Assembly (NCBI RefSeq): GCF_001879105.1
Contig: NZ_MLCF01000028.1
Coordinates: 1-37,613 of the forward strand
DNA from: Mangrovactinospora gilvigrisea
GTDB lineage: Bacteria; Actinomycetota; Actinomycetes; Streptomycetales; Streptomycetaceae
Reading direction: 5' to 3'
DNA: 37,613 nucleotides
Shown here piece by piece: positions 16,154 to 26,082 of the stretch. The notes under the pieces were generated by a model that had not been told where the DNA came from, searched no databases, and saw only the letters and a list, made by a program, of their open reading frames with translations. The position numbers were made by a program, and so were the translations under genes. The stretch's first letter is position 1, and each line of letters begins with the position of its first letter.

Positions 16154-16529
16154 GTCGAATGGCCTCTCGCTTCGTGGTTGGGGCCACAACCCTCAACCTC
16201 ACCTTTAGAGTGAGCTTTTGGTCGAGGAGTTGCCTCTGCTCTGGTAGGACACTAAGTCGACTCGGGCGGACTGTTCAACGAACACGCCGAACCTCGCGAC
16301 TTTCTTTTGACCCTATGTGATCATCCGCCCGCTATCCGAACCAGGGTCCCCGGGCCGCAAGTTGATCCCATCACAGGTGGCCGGGGGGGTGCCAACCCCT
16401 TCTGGAATTCAGCCGATTGCCGGGTGCGGCGCACCGCGTGTCCATCCCCCGCAGGAGTGGTCCCGGTGCGCCGGCCGCGGCGCACGCTGTGCCGAACGGG
16501 CGGCGCGGCGCCGGGCCCCGGCGCCGGAC
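16154..16529. other. ftsQ-ftsZ intergenic region
   Basis: These 376 bp have no gene. The ftsZ-proximal half (to about 16330) has lower GC content and carries the promoter listed below. In streptomycetes this gap is known to hold several ftsZ promoters, one raised in sporulating hyphae. The ftsQ-proximal half (16330-16529) is GC-rich with short G- and C-runs but no clear hairpin or copy of the dispersed repeat. Confidence 0.7.
16249..16278 (-). promoter_or_regulatory. ftsZ: ftsZ promoter
   Basis: On the minus strand TTGAAC (16273-16278) and TAGTGT (16249-16254) are separated by 18 bp. Both fit the main streptomycete sigma factor. The predicted start is near 16242, giving a leader of about 90 nt. 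Confidence 0.65.
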
Positions 16530-17387
16530 TCAGCCGAGCGCCGGGTCCCCCGGTGCGCTGACGTCGTACACGGCGGCGGAATCGTCCTTCTTCAGCAGCG
16601 CCTGGAGGGCGGCGGCCTTCTGGGATCCGCGCTCCGGACTCCCCCATCGCACCACCGAGTTGCCGCTCTTTCCTGACAACCGGACAGTGATGTCATCGTA
16701 TGAATCGACCTGAACCCAGGCGGCCCGGGAGCGCGCGGCGGCCGGAAGATCACGGGCCACCCGCACCGCTCCGCGCAGCAGTTCGGACCTCGGGAAGGCG
16801 GCCGAATAGGAAGCGGAGACGTTCCGTCCGGAGTCCATCCGGATCTGCGGAACGCCGGAAGGCCGGGTCACCGTGGTGTCGAACTTGTCGCCGGCGGCGT
16901 CGATTTCGTCGTAGCCGACGGTCGGGTCCGCGTCGCGCAGCACGGCGACCGCGCGGCGCTCGGTGACGGAGATGGCCAGGGTGTGCGGCCAGTCCCGGGT
17001 CACCGTGACGGAGGCGACCCGCGGCAGCACGGCGATCCGCTCCCGCACGGCGGAGGTGTCGACGCGGGCCAGTTGGATGCCGTCCGGGACGGCGGCGGCC
17101 CGCATGATCTGCGTCTTCGTCAACCGGTGGTCCCCGCGGGCCGCCTGGGGGGCGGCGTCCAGCCCGATGTGCAGGACGCGGAAGTCGAGCAGCGGCGTGG
17201 CGTACGCGATGACGCCGCCGGCGCCGGCGAGCAGGGCGAGGAGCGTGATGACCAGCAGCCCGAGGCGGGCGCGGCGCGTCAGCCGCAGGCGCGGGCGGGT
17301 TCGGGTGCGCCCGCGCTTGCGCGGGGGTGGGGGTTTCTTGGTCTGCTCGCGCTCACGGCCTGCGCGGGGACGGGTACCGGTGCCCAT
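16530..17387 (-). CDS. ftsQ: Cell division protein FtsQ
   Basis: FtsQ is a bitopic divisome scaffold. It has 285 residues: a basic, Pro/Arg-rich cytoplasmic tail (1-40), one membrane helix (about 41-63), a POTRA domain (about 68-140) and the FtsQ beta domain. Recognisable blocks are TKTQIMRAAAVPDG, LPRVASVTVTRDWPHTLAI and VTERRAVAVL. The region after the membrane helix (FRVLHIGLDAAPQAARG) is slightly longer than the usual short strand. The ATG at 17387 has no ribosome site, but TAACGT lies six bases upstream, so a leaderless transcript is possible. It is separated from murG by 208 bp with an inverted pair of the repeat. Confidence 0.96.
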   Translation of the reverse strand: MGTGTRPRAGREREQTKKPPPPRKRGRTRTRPRLRLTRRARLGLLVITLLALLAGAGGVIAYATPLLDFRVLHIGLDAAPQAARGDHRLTKTQIMRAAAVPDGIQLARVDTSAVRERIAVLPRVASVTVTRDWPHTLAISVTERRAVAVLRDADPTVGYDEIDAAGDKFDTTVTRPSGVPQIRMDSGRNVSASYSAAFPRSELLRGAVRVARDLPAAARSRAAWVQVDSYDDITVRLSGKSGNSVVRWGSPERGSQKAAALQALLKKDDSAAVYDVSAPGDPALG

Positions 17388-17393
17388 TCCGCA

Positions 17394-17399
17394 ACGTTA
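17394..17399 (-). promoter_or_regulatory. Leaderless-type -10 element before ftsQ
   Basis: On the minus strand TAACGT ends 6 nt before the ftsQ ATG. There is no Shine-Dalgarno sequence. No clear -35 is seen. This would allow ftsQ to be transcribed separately from murG. Confidence 0.45.
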
Positions 17400-17457
17400 A
17401 CGCGCGGCGTTGCGGCGACGCCCACCCGCCACGCGCGTCCCGGCTCCGCCGTGGTCC

Positions 17458-17496
17458 CCGTCCTGCCGCCCCCAAGCCCCGGCACCCCACCCGGGG
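17458..17496 (-). repeat. Inverted copy of the dispersed G-rich repeat (ftsQ side)
   Basis: Read on the minus strand it is GGGTGGGGTGCCGGGG, CTT, GGGGGCGGCAGG. It faces the copy at 17560-17594, so the two can pair into a long stem. A smaller hairpin (GAAGCCGT/ACGGCTTC, 17520-17545) lies between them. Confidence 0.85.
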
Positions 17497-17559
17497 TGGT
17501 CGCGGTGCCCGCGCCGTCGGAAGCCGTACGGCCGCCGACGGCTTCGGCACCGGACGGAC

Positions 17560-17594
17560 TCCGGTGGGGTACCGGGGCGGAGGGGCGGCGAAGA
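17560..17594 (+). repeat. Copy of the dispersed G-rich repeat (murG side)
   Basis: CCGGTGGGGTACCGGGG, CGGA, GGGGCGGCG. The first G-run is reduced to two. It ends just past the murG stop codon at 17596. Confidence 0.8.
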
Positions 17595-17595
17595 C

Positions 17596-18690
17596 CTAGC
17601 GCCGCGCGGCGGCGGCGATCGCCTCGTGGACCATGCCCACGAGGAGCTCGTCCGCGTCGCGCCTGCCGAACGCCGCGGCCGCCGCGGACATGGCCTGCAG
17701 CCGCGAGGGGTCGCGGAAGACGGGAAGTACGTTGTTCAGCACCCAATCACCCGTCAGCTGGGCGTCGTCGACGAGCAGCCCGCCGCCCGCGTTGACCACC
17801 GGCTGGGCGTTCAGCCGCTGCTCGCCGTTGCCGATCGGCAGCGGCACATACGCGGCCGGCAGCCCCACCGCGGAGAGCTCCGCGACCGTCATCGCCCCCG
17901 CCCGGCACAGCATCATGTCCGCCGCCGCATAGGCGAGATCCATCCGCTCCAGGTACGGCACCGGCCGGTACGGCGGCAGCCCCGGCACGTCCTGGACGTA
18001 GGGCATCTCGTTCTTCGGGCCCACCGCGTGCAGCACCTGCACGCCCGCCTGCTGCAGCTGCGGGACCACCGACTGGACGACCTCGTTCAGCCGCCGCGCC
18101 CCCTGCGAGCCCCCCGTGACCAGCAGCGTCGGGTGGTGCGGCGAGAGCCCGAAGAGCGCCTGGGCCTGCGGCCGCGCCGCCGCGCGGTCCAGCGTGGCGA
18201 TCGCCCGCCGCAGCGGGATCCCCACGTACCGCGCCGAGCGCAGCTTGCTCTCCGGCGTCGAGACCGCCACGAAGTCCGTGTACCGCGAGCCGATCTTGTT
18301 GGCCAGGCCCGGCCGCGCGTTGGCCTCGTGGACGACGATCGGCACGCCCGCCCGCTTCGCCGCGAAGTACCCGGGCAGCGCGACGTACCCGCCGAAGCCG
18401 ACGACCGCGTCCGCGCGGTTGCGCTCGATGATGTCCTGCGCCGCCCGGATCGTCCCCCGCAGCCGCCCCGGCACGGTCAGCAGCTCGGGCGTCGGCTTCC
18501 GCGGCAGCGGCACCGCCGGGATCAGCTCCAGCTGGTAGCCGCGCTCCGGTACGAGCTTGGTCTCGAGGCCGCGCTCCGTTCCGAGGGCGGTGATCCCCAC
18601 GGACGGGTCCTGGCGCCTCAGAGCGTCGGCCAGGGCGAGCGCCGGCTCGATGTGACCGGCGGTCCCCCCGCCGGCGAGAACGACATGCAC
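17596..18690 (-). CDS. murG: UDP-GlcNAc:lipid I N-acetylglucosaminyltransferase
   Basis: MurG adds GlcNAc to lipid I to make lipid II on the inner face of the membrane. It has 364 residues and is a GT-B fold. The N-terminal G-loop is AGGGTAGHI (6-14). [22 protein letters not shown], a second G-loop [12 protein letters not shown] and the donor-site region [11 protein letters not shown] are all present. The start is a GTG at 18690 with GGAGATAGG upstream. It follows ftsW after 68 bp that hold nothing recognisable. No murC or ddl lies nearby. Confidence 0.98.
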   Translation of the reverse strand: MHVVLAGGGTAGHIEPALALADALRRQDPSVGITALGTERGLETKLVPERGYQLELIPAVPLPRKPTPELLTVPGRLRGTIRAAQDIIERNRADAVVGFGGYVALPGYFAAKRAGVPIVVHEANARPGLANKIGSRYTDFVAVSTPESKLRSARYVGIPLRRAIATLDRAAARPQAQALFGLSPHHPTLLVTGGSQGARRLNEVVQSVVPQLQQAGVQVLHAVGPKNEMPYVQDVPGLPPYRPVPYLERMDLAYAAADMMLCRAGAMTVAELSAVGLPAAYVPLPIGNGEQRLNAQPVVNAGGGLLVDDAQLTGDWVLNNVLPVFRDPSRLQAMSAAAAAFGRRDADELLVGMVHEAIAAAARR

Positions 18691-18758
18691 CGATGTTCAC
18701 CTATCTCCGGGCGGCTTGGCGTACAGCTGCGCAGTCTATGGCCTGCGCACCGTGCAGG

Positions 18759-20114
18759 TTACCGGGGACGGGACGCCCCGCCGCGCACGGCCGGACGTGA
18801 CGAACGCCCCACCCGCTGCTTGGCTGCGGCCTTCCGGGACGGCCGCAGCACGTTCACCGTCTTGGTCACCGGGCCCGGACCGCGCTTGTTCAGCGCGTGC
18901 TTGGCGGCCGGCTCGTTGCGGGCGAAGGAGATCAGCAGACCGACCGCGAACATCGTCGGCAGCAGCGCGGATCCGCCGTAGGAGAAGAGCGGCAGCGGCA
19001 CCCCGGCGATCGGCAGCAGCCCCACCACGGCACCGATGTTGACGATGCACTGGGCGGCGATCCAGGTGACGATCGCGGACGCCGCGTACCGCACGAACGG
19101 CTCGTGGGCGCGCTGCGCGACCCGCAGTCCGCCGTAGAGGACGGCCGCGTAGAGCATCAGCACGCAGAGCGTCCCGATGAGGCCCAGCTCCTCGCCGGTG
19201 ACCGCGAAGATGAAGTCGGTGTGCGCGGCCGGCAGCACGCCCCACTTCTCGATGCTGGCGCCCAGGCCCTTGCCGAACAGCCCGCCCGAGGCGAGCGCGT
19301 AGATGCCGTGCACGGCCTGCCAGCACGGCTGGTCGGGACCGGTCTGGGTGACGCCGACGCAGCCGAGGCGGCCCAGCCGGTTGGGGACCAGCCAGACGCC
19401 GAGCACGGCGGCGAAGCCGACGACGCCGAGCGAGACGGTGAAGAGCTTGCCGGGGGCGCCCACCACCCACAGCAGGGCGAAGGCGATCGCCACGATGACC
19501 ATCGAGGTGCCCATGTCGCCGCCGCCCATGACGAGCAGCAGCACCAGGCCGGTCATCGGGGCGAGCGGCACCACCAGGTGCTTCCAGGACTTCAGCATCC
19601 GCATGCGCTGCTTGCGGGCGAGCAGGTCGGCGCCCCACAGCACGAGCGCCAGCTTGGCGAACTCGGACGGCTGCAGCTGGAAGGGGCCGACGAGCTGGAT
19701 CCAGTTGGTGTTGCCGCCGGCGGTGACACCGATGCCGGGAACGAGCACGAGGGCGAGGAGGAAGAGCGAGAGGAGCAGGAACGGATAGATCAGCTTGCGG
19801 AGCCGGGCCGGCGGGACGCGGACCGCGACGAACATCAGCACGAGGCCGATGGCCACGGCGATCAGCTGGCGCTTGAAGTAGTAGTACATGCCCAGGCCCT
19901 GCTGCAGCGACTCGATCTGAGACGCGGAGAAGACCATGGTGAGGCCGAGCGCGAGGATGAGGAGGACGCCGCCGAGGAGGAGGTAGTACGCGGTGAGGGG
20001 CCGGTCGAGGCGGGCGACGGCGGCGCGGGCGCGTGGCAGGGGGCCGGTCGAGCGGGGACGCGGAACGGGGCGGGAACGTTGGGGAGTTCGGGAGCGGACC
20101 CGTTCCTGGGGCAT
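18759..20114 (-). CDS. ftsW: SEDS-family septal peptidoglycan polymerase FtsW
   Basis: FtsW is the glycosyltransferase that polymerises lipid II at the septum together with FtsI. It has 451 residues with about ten membrane helices between 40 and 405. SEDS blocks seen are GGNTNWIQLVGPFQLQPSE (periplasmic loop with PSEFAKL), MGGGDMGTSMV, ASGGLFGKGLGAS and LPIAGVPLPLFSYGGS. A basic, Pro/Arg-rich N-terminal tail (1-38) and a basic C-terminal tail (about 408-451) are cytoplasmic. The ATG at 20114 has AAAGG upstream. It is separated from murD by 178 bp with an inverted repeat pair, unlike the overlapping genes further upstream in the operon. Confidence 0.97.
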   Translation of the reverse strand: MPQERVRSRTPQRSRPVPRPRSTGPLPRARAAVARLDRPLTAYYLLLGGVLLILALGLTMVFSASQIESLQQGLGMYYYFKRQLIAVAIGLVLMFVAVRVPPARLRKLIYPFLLLSLFLLALVLVPGIGVTAGGNTNWIQLVGPFQLQPSEFAKLALVLWGADLLARKQRMRMLKSWKHLVVPLAPMTGLVLLLVMGGGDMGTSMVIVAIAFALLWVVGAPGKLFTVSLGVVGFAAVLGVWLVPNRLGRLGCVGVTQTGPDQPCWQAVHGIYALASGGLFGKGLGASIEKWGVLPAAHTDFIFAVTGEELGLIGTLCVLMLYAAVLYGGLRVAQRAHEPFVRYAASAIVTWIAAQCIVNIGAVVGLLPIAGVPLPLFSYGGSALLPTMFAVGLLISFARNEPAAKHALNKRGPGPVTKTVNVLRPSRKAAAKQRVGRSSRPAVRGGASRPR

Positions 20115-20191
20115 GCGTGCGCCTTTCGCTGTGCGGTGTGGCCCCAGTGTGCGCCGTTGACGCGCGGTTCAGCGTCACCGCCGCCCGCGTG

Positions 20192-20223
20192 TTGCCGCCC
20201 TGGACCCCGGCGCCCCGCCCGAG
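20192..20223 (-). repeat. Inverted copy of the dispersed G-rich repeat (ftsW side)
   Basis: On the minus strand it reads GGGCGGGGCGCCGGGG, TCCA, GGGCGGCAA. It can pair with the copy at 20255-20290. The loop between them has its own 7-bp hairpin (GCGACAG/CTGTCGC, 20233-20251). GCGACAGCGGAC in that loop resembles GCGACAGTGGAC near 188 in the left-end cluster. Confidence 0.85.
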
Positions 20224-20254
20224 GTCGGCGCGGCGACAGCGGACCTGTCGCCCA

Positions 20255-20290
20255 TGGGCGGGTGGGGTGCCGGGCGAGGGGCGGCGGAGC
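20255..20290 (+). repeat. Copy of the dispersed G-rich repeat (murD side)
   Basis: GGGTGGGGTGCCGGG, CGA, GGGGCGGCGGA, ending next to the murD stop codon at 20293. Confidence 0.85.
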
Positions 20291-20292
20291 CG

Positions 20293-21696
20293 TCACCCCG
20301 CGGCGCGCACCGCCGCCGCGAACAGGTCGCCGCGCTCGCCGTAGTTGGCGAAGATGTCCCACGACGCGCACGCCGGCGCCAGCAGGACGGTGTCCCCGGA
20401 CTCGGCCATTCCCCGCGCCACCGACACCGCCGTCGCCATCACCGCCGTCGACGCGTCGTCCAGCACGACCACCGGAAGCTCCGGCGCGTACCGCGCCAAC
20501 CGCTCCGCGAACAGCCCGCGGTCCCGCCCCAGCAGCACCGCGCCCCGCAGCCGTCCCGACTCCGCAGCCCCGCGGACCAGGCCCTCGACGTCGCCGCCCT
20601 TCGCGTCGCCGCCCGCGATCCACACCACGTGCGGGTACGAGCCCAGCGACGCCGCCGCCGCATGCGGGTTGGTCGCCTTGGAGTCGTCGACGTAGGTGAC
20701 GCCGTCGATCTCCGCCACCACCGCGATCCGGTGCGCGTCCGGGTGGAACGCCTGCAGCCCGTCCCGCACCGCCGCCGGCGCGACGCCGTACGCCCGCGCC
20801 AACGCCGCCGCGGCCAGCGCGTTGGCGATGTTGTGCGGCACCGACGGCCGGACGTCCTGCACCGACGCCAGCTCCTGGGCGTTCCGGTGCCGGTCCGGGC
20901 AGAACGCGCGGTCGACGAGGAGCCCGTCGACGACGCCGACCATGGACGGCCCCGGCGCGCCCAGCGTGAACCCGATGGCGCGGCAGCCCTCCTGGACGTC
21001 CGCGTCGATCACCATCTTCTCGGTGGCCGGGTCGGCGACGTTGTACACGCACGCCACCTCGGTGCCGTTGTAGACGCGGCCCTTGTCGGCGACGTAGCGC
21101 TCGAACGAGCCGTGCCAGTCCAGATGGTCGGGGGCGATGTTGAGGCAGGCCGACGCCAGCGGCCGCACGCTCGGCGCCCAGTAGATCTGGAAGCTGGACA
21201 GCTCCACGGCGAGGACGTCGTACGCGTCCCCGGCGAGCACCGCCTCCAGCGGCGGCGTCCCGACGTTGCCCACCACGGCCGTCCGCTTGCCGGCCGCCTC
21301 CAGGATCGAGCCGAGCATCTGCACGGTCGTGGTCTTGCCGTTGGTGCCCGTCACGACGAGCCACGGCGGGGCGCCCTCCGGCCGGAGCCGCCAGGCGAGT
21401 TCGACCTCGCCCCAGATCGGGACGGACGCCGCCCGCGCCTGGTCGTAGATCGCCGAGGTCGGCGGCAGGCCCGGGGAGGCGATCACCAGGGCGGTGCCGT
21501 CCGGCAGCTCCTCGCTGCCCAGCACGACCCGCGCCCCGATCTCCTCCAGGCGGGCCGCGGCGGCGCGCCGCGTCTCGTCGTCACGGGTGTCGACGACGGT
21601 GAGCCGCGCGCCCATCCCGGCGAGCACCGGCACCACGGACTGCGCCACCACGCCCGTGCTGATCACCGTGACCGGCAGCCCCTGCCAATCCGTCAC
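20293..21696 (-). CDS. murD: UDP-MurNAc-L-alanine:D-glutamate ligase
   Basis: MurD adds D-glutamate to UDP-MurNAc-L-Ala in the cytoplasm. It has 467 residues with the three Mur-ligase domains: an N-terminal Rossmann-like domain (1-110), an ATPase domain with P-loop [10 protein letters not shown] and [10 protein letters not shown], and a C-terminal domain with [10 protein letters not shown] and [10 protein letters not shown]. The GTG at 21696 overlaps the mraY stop by 4 nt (GTGA), which decides the start. A longer open frame upstream is antisense-like reading within mraY and is not used. Confidence 0.97.
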   Translation of the reverse strand: MTDWQGLPVTVISTGVVAQSVVPVLAGMGARLTVVDTRDDETRRAAAARLEEIGARVVLGSEELPDGTALVIASPGLPPTSAIYDQARAASVPIWGEVELAWRLRPEGAPPWLVVTGTNGKTTTVQMLGSILEAAGKRTAVVGNVGTPPLEAVLAGDAYDVLAVELSSFQIYWAPSVRPLASACLNIAPDHLDWHGSFERYVADKGRVYNGTEVACVYNVADPATEKMVIDADVQEGCRAIGFTLGAPGPSMVGVVDGLLVDRAFCPDRHRNAQELASVQDVRPSVPHNIANALAAAALARAYGVAPAAVRDGLQAFHPDAHRIAVVAEIDGVTYVDDSKATNPHAAAASLGSYPHVVWIAGGDAKGGDVEGLVRGAAESGRLRGAVLLGRDRGLFAERLARYAPELPVVVLDDASTAVMATAVSVARGMAESGDTVLLAPACASWDIFANYGERGDLFAAAVRAAG

Positions 21697-22760
21697 TTGT
21701 TCGCCGCCCAGCTCGCATAGAAGATGCCGACGCCCAGAGCCACGCACAGGCCCGCGATGATCCAGAATCTGACCACGATCAGGACCTCGCTCCACCCCTT
21801 CAGCTCGAAGTGGTGCTGCAGCGGCGCCATCCGGAAGATCCGCTTGCCGGTGAGCCGGAACGAGCCGACCTGCATGATCACCGACAGCGAGATGATCAGG
21901 AAGAGCCCGCACAGCAGCGCCGACAGCAGCTCGGTGCGCGAGCAGATCGCCAGGCCGGCGAACATCCCGCCGAGCGCCAGCGACCCGGTGTCGCCCATGA
22001 AGATCTTCGCCGGCGAGGTGTTCCACCACAGGAAGCCGAAGCAGGCCCCCATCAGCGCCGCAGCGACCACCGCCAGGTCCAGCGGGTCGCGCACCTGGAA
22101 GCAGCCCTTCCCCGCCGTCAGCCAGTTCGCGCAGGACTGGCCGTACTGCCAGACCCCGATGAACACGTACGCGCCCGAGACCATCACCGACGCGCCCGTC
22201 GCCAGGCCGTCCAGACCGTCCGTCAGGTTGACGCCGTTGGACATCGCCGCGATCAGGAAGAGCGCCCAGATCACGAAGACCACCGGCCCGATCGACCAGC
22301 CGAAGTCGTGCACGAACGAGAGCCGGGTGGAGCCCGGCGTCAGCCCGGCGCCGTCCTTGAAGCGCAGCGAGAGGATCGCGAACGCCAGGCCCACCAGCGT
22401 CTGCCCGGTGAGCTTGGCCTTGGCGCGCAGGCCCAGGCTGCGCTGCTTGACGACCTTGATGTAGTCGTCGAGGAAGCCGACGAGCCCCATCCCGGCGAAG
22501 AGGAAGAGCACCAGCACGCCGCTCGCCGTCGGCCGGCTGCCGAAGATCAGCTTCGTGCCGGCGTAGGCGACCAGCGTCGCGAGGATGAAGACCGTGCCGC
22601 CCATGGTGGGCGTGCCGCGCTTGCTGTGGTGGCCCTGCGGGCCGTCGTCGCGGATCATCTGGCCGTAGCCCTTGGAGGCCAGGATGCGGATCGCCACCGG
22701 GGTGCCGACCAGCGAGATGAACAGACCGATGACCGCGGCGACCAGGATCTGCGCCATCAT
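21693..22760 (-). CDS. mraY: Phospho-MurNAc-pentapeptide translocase
   Basis: MraY transfers phospho-MurNAc-pentapeptide to undecaprenyl phosphate, making lipid I. It has 355 residues and about ten membrane helices. Conserved sites are [21 protein letters not shown] (acidic pair), [12 protein letters not shown] (catalytic and Mg-binding aspartates), [12 protein letters not shown] and the C-terminal [15 protein letters not shown] histidine loop. The ATG at 22760 overlaps the murF stop by 4 nt (ATGA); a second ATG follows directly. Confidence 0.98.
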   Translation of the reverse strand: MMAQILVAAVIGLFISLVGTPVAIRILASKGYGQMIRDDGPQGHHSKRGTPTMGGTVFILATLVAYAGTKLIFGSRPTASGVLVLFLFAGMGLVGFLDDYIKVVKQRSLGLRAKAKLTGQTLVGLAFAILSLRFKDGAGLTPGSTRLSFVHDFGWSIGPVVFVIWALFLIAAMSNGVNLTDGLDGLATGASVMVSGAYVFIGVWQYGQSCANWLTAGKGCFQVRDPLDLAVVAAALMGACFGFLWWNTSPAKIFMGDTGSLALGGMFAGLAICSRTELLSALLCGLFLIISLSVIMQVGSFRLTGKRIFRMAPLQHHFELKGWSEVLIVVRFWIIAGLCVALGVGIFYASWAANK

Positions 22761-24187
22761 CGGGCGGCTCCCGGCGTGGTGTCCGCACTGCCCGCACCGT
22801 CAGCGAGCAGCGCCTCCGCGACGCGCTCCAGCCCGATCCCCCGCGACGCCTTCACCAGCACCACGTCTCCCGGCCGCAGCCGGTCCCGGAGCAGGTCGAT
22901 CGCCGCCTGCGCATCGGTCACCTGTACCGACTCCTCATTCCATGAGCCCTCGTTCCGGGCTCCCAGTTCCATCCATTCGGCCTCGCGTCCGCCGACGGCG
23001 ACCAGCGTTCCGATGTTCAACCGCACCACGAGCCTCCCCAGCGCGTCGTGCTCGGCCATCGTGTCGTCCCCGAGCTCCAGCATCGGACCGAGGACCGCGT
23101 AGCTGTGGGCCTCCGGACGAGACCGTGCCATGACCGCAACAGATCGCAGCGCGGCCCGCATGGAGGCCGGGTTGGCGTTGTACGCGTCGTTGACGATGGT
23201 GACGCCGTCGGCCCGCTCGCGGACCTCCATCCGCCACCGGGAGAGCGCCTCGGCCTCGCTGAGGCCGAGCGCCAGCTCCGCAAGGCCCATGCCCAGCTCG
23301 CGGGCGGCGGTGGCCGCGGCGAGCGCGTTGGCGACCTGGTGGTCGCCGACCAGCTTCAGCTGGACGTGGGCGCGGCCCTCGGGGGTGATCAGGGTGAAGC
23401 CGGGGCGGCCCTTGTCGTCCAGGGCGATCTCCTCGGCGCGCACCGTCGCCTCGGGCGACTCGCCGTAGTAGACCACCCGGGCGCGGGTCTTGTCCGCCAT
23501 CGCCCTCACCCGGAAGTCGTCGGCGTTGAGGATCGCCACGCCGTCGTCCGGGAGGGCCTGGACGATCTCGCTCTTCGCCTCGGCGATGGCGTCCTGGCCG
23601 CCGAACTCGCCGATGTGCGCGGTCCCGACGTTGAGCACCACCGACACCTTGGGCGGGGTGATCCCGCACAGGTAGGCGATGTCGCCCTTGTGCGCGGCGC
23701 CCATCTCCATCACCAGGTGGCGGGTCTGCTCGTCGGCGCGCAGCGCGGTCAGCGGGTGGCCGATCTCGTTGTTGAACGAGCCGGCCGGGAAGACGGTGGG
23801 GCCGAGCCGGGTGAGCAGCTGGCCGATCATGTCCTTGGTGGAGGTCTTGCCGGCCGAGCCGGTCAGCGCGACGACGGTGGCCTGCGGCAGCCGGTCGACG
23901 ACGCCGCGGGCGAGCCGGCCGAGGGCCTTGACGGTGTCGTCGACGACGATCGCCGGGACGCCGACCGGGCGCATCGCGAGCACCGCGGCGGCGCCGTCCG
24001 CGACCGCCTGCGCCGCGAAGTCGTGGCCGTCCACGCGCTCTCCGGCGATGGCGGCGAACAGGGCGCCGGGCTCGATGCGGCGCGAGTCGTGGACCACCGG
24101 GCCGGTGATGCGGGCCTCGGGGTCGGGGGCGTCGTGCAGGACCCCGCCGAGGATGGTGGCGGCCTCGGCAAGGCTGAGCGGGATCAA
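22757..24187 (-). CDS. murF: UDP-MurNAc-tripeptide:D-Ala-D-Ala ligase
   Basis: MurF adds D-Ala-D-Ala to complete the cytoplasmic pentapeptide precursor. It has 476 residues. Sites seen are [14 protein letters not shown] in the first domain, the P-loop [33 protein letters not shown] and the C-terminal [11 protein letters not shown]. The start is a rare TTG at 24187: it overlaps the murE stop (TTGA), GGAG lies 8 nt before it, and the protein begins [10 protein letters not shown] at the normal position. No ATG or GTG gives a better fit. Confidence 0.96.
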   Translation of the reverse strand: MIPLSLAEAATILGGVLHDAPDPEARITGPVVHDSRRIEPGALFAAIAGERVDGHDFAAQAVADGAAAVLAMRPVGVPAIVVDDTVKALGRLARGVVDRLPQATVVALTGSAGKTSTKDMIGQLLTRLGPTVFPAGSFNNEIGHPLTALRADEQTRHLVMEMGAAHKGDIAYLCGITPPKVSVVLNVGTAHIGEFGGQDAIAEAKSEIVQALPDDGVAILNADDFRVRAMADKTRARVVYYGESPEATVRAEEIALDDKGRPGFTLITPEGRAHVQLKLVGDHQVANALAAATAARELGMGLAELALGLSEAEALSRWRMEVRERADGVTIVNDAYNANPASMRAALRSVAVMARSRPEAHSYAVLGPMLELGDDTMAEHDALGRLVVRLNIGTLVAVGGREAEWMELGARNEGSWNEESVQVTDAQAAIDLLRDRLRPGDVVLVKASRGIGLERVAEALLADGAGSADTTPGAAR

Positions 24188-26076
24188 GACTGCTGCTCCT
24201 TCGGGTCCTTCGGGGAGGCGGCGCCGTCGGTGGGCGGCGGCCCGCTGAGTTCGTGGAGGGCTCGGCCGAGGACCTCGCGGTCGTCGAACGGCCGGACCTC
24301 GCCGCCGACGTACTGGCCGACCTCGTGGCCCTTGCCGGCGACGAGCACGGTGTCGCCGGGCCGGGCGCGGCGCACCGCGGAGCGGATGGCCTCCTCGCGG
24401 TCGACCATCATCAGCACGTTGCCGCGCTGCCGCTCGGGGACGCGCGCGGCGCCCTCCAGCAGTTGGACGAGGATGGCCAGCGCGTCCTCGGTGCGGGGGT
24501 TGTCGCTGGTGAGGATGGCGGTGTCGGCCAACCGGGCGGCCGCTGCGCCCATGTGGGGCCGCTTCAGCTGGTCGCGGTCGCCGCCGGCGCCGACCACGAC
24601 GAGCAGCTTGCCCGGGGTGACCTCGCGGAGCGCGGTGAGCGCGTTCTCGAGGGCGTCCGGCTTGTGGGCGAAGTCGACGACGCCCAGGACGCGGGAGCCC
24701 TCGGGGCCGTCCACCCGCTCCATCCGCCCGGGGACGCCGGGGACCGCGGCGACGCCGGCGACGGCCTCGGCCAGCGGCCGTCCGGCGGTGGTGGCGGCGG
24801 CGATCGCGGCGAGCGCGTTGGCGACGTTGAAGGGGCCGGGGAGCTCGACGGAGGCGCGGGCGCAGGCGCCGTCCGGGGCGTGCACGGTGAACGTGGAGCC
24901 GCCGGGGCGCAGTTCGACGTCTGTGGCGCGCCAGTCGGCGTCCGGGTCGCCGGTCGCCGAGTAGGTCTGCACCGGGATCTCGGCGACCTCCTCGGCGAGC
25001 CGCCGGCCGTAGGCGTCGTCGATGTTGACGATGCCGCGGCGGGCCCGGTGCGGGGTGAACAGCTGCGCCTTGGCCCGGAAGTAGTCCTCCATGTCGGCGT
25101 GGAAGTCGAGGTGCTCGGGCGTCAGGTTGTTGAAGACGGCGACGTCGAAGACGGCCCCGTCGACGCGGCCGAAGACCAGGGCGTGGCTGGAGACCTCCAT
25201 GGCGGCCGACTGGGTGCCGCGCTCGCGCATGGCGGCGAAGAGGGCGTGCAGCTGGGTGGCCTCGGGGGTGGTGCGCTCGGCGGGGACGCCGGGCTCCGGG
25301 TGCTCGCCGCCGAGGCGGATCTCGACGCCGCCGACGAGCCCGGCCTCGGCGTGGGCGCCGTGGCTGAGCGCGCCGTGCGCCAGGAAGCCGGTGGTGGACT
25401 TGCCGTTGGTGCCGGTGATGCCGACCAGGGTGAGGGCGTCGGCGGGGTGCCCGTAGATGCGGGCGGCGGCGGCGCCCATCACGGCGCGCGGGTCGGGCTC
25501 GATCAGCAGCGGCACCTCCGGGGTGCCGGCGGCGAAGGCCTCGCGGGCGCGGCGGGCGCCCTCCTCGTCGGTGAGCAGGGCGGCGGCGCCGGCCTCGACG
25601 ACCTGGGCGGTGAAGTCGGCGCCGTGCACGCGGGCGCCGGGCAGCGCGGCGTAGAGGTCGCCGGGGCGCACGTCGCGCGAGTCGTTGGTGATGCCGGAGA
25701 CCTCGGCCTCGGGGGCCTCGTCGCGGGCGATCCGGGCGCCGCCGTGGACCCCCTCCAGCTCCTTGGCGAGCCCGGCCAGGGAGGTGGGCGTCACGCGGGC
25801 GGGGCGGACGGAGCCGGGCCGCGCCGGGGGCGGCGCGTCGGTCCGCGGCGGGCGGGACTGATCAGGTTTCGGCACGGCCGTGAGAGTACCGGTTGCCCCC
25901 GGCGCGGGGCGAAGCGAGGCGCGCGGCGGTCGCGGGGTGTCTGTGTCCGGACACGCTGGGTGAGGCGATCCGGCTTCGGGGTGCGCCCCCGGGGCGTCGG
26001 TGCGCTGACGCTCCGTCGGGCGTGTCGGGCCTATGGGCGCCGAGGGGTCTTCTTCGCTGTCCTGCACGATCCTCAC
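24184..26076 (-). CDS. murE: UDP-MurNAc-dipeptide:diaminopimelate ligase
   Basis: MurE adds diaminopimelic acid to UDP-MurNAc-L-Ala-D-Glu. Sites seen are ITNDSRDVRPGDLYAALPGA, the P-loop GITGTNGKSTT, MEVSSHAL, NLTPEHLDFH and DNPR in TSDNPRTEDA, the motif that marks DAP-specific ligases. From the GTG at 26076, 6 bp after the ftsI stop, the protein has 630 residues, about 90-100 more than is usual. The extra N-terminal part is Pro/Arg/Ala-rich and unlikely to fold. Weak GTG alternatives exist inside it, so the exact start is uncertain. A similar Pro-rich lead with LTAVP is what I recall in other streptomycetes, which favours a long N terminus. Confidence 0.93.
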   Translation of the reverse strand: MRIVQDSEEDPSAPIGPTRPTERQRTDAPGAHPEAGSPHPACPDTDTPRPPRASLRPAPGATGTLTAVPKPDQSRPPRTDAPPPARPGSVRPARVTPTSLAGLAKELEGVHGGARIARDEAPEAEVSGITNDSRDVRPGDLYAALPGARVHGADFTAQVVEAGAAALLTDEEGARRAREAFAAGTPEVPLLIEPDPRAVMGAAAARIYGHPADALTLVGITGTNGKSTTGFLAHGALSHGAHAEAGLVGGVEIRLGGEHPEPGVPAERTTPEATQLHALFAAMRERGTQSAAMEVSSHALVFGRVDGAVFDVAVFNNLTPEHLDFHADMEDYFRAKAQLFTPHRARRGIVNIDDAYGRRLAEEVAEIPVQTYSATGDPDADWRATDVELRPGGSTFTVHAPDGACARASVELPGPFNVANALAAIAAATTAGRPLAEAVAGVAAVPGVPGRMERVDGPEGSRVLGVVDFAHKPDALENALTALREVTPGKLLVVVGAGGDRDQLKRPHMGAAAARLADTAILTSDNPRTEDALAILVQLLEGAARVPERQRGNVLMMVDREEAIRSAVRRARPGDTVLVAGKGHEVGQYVGGEVRPFDDREVLGRALHELSGPPPTDGAASPKDPKEQQS

Positions 26077-26082
26077 CGCCGC

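Noticed and set aside
16321..16529. Small open frames in the ftsQ-ftsZ gap
   Set aside because: They have no ribosome site or family resemblance and overlap the known kind of ftsZ promoter region.
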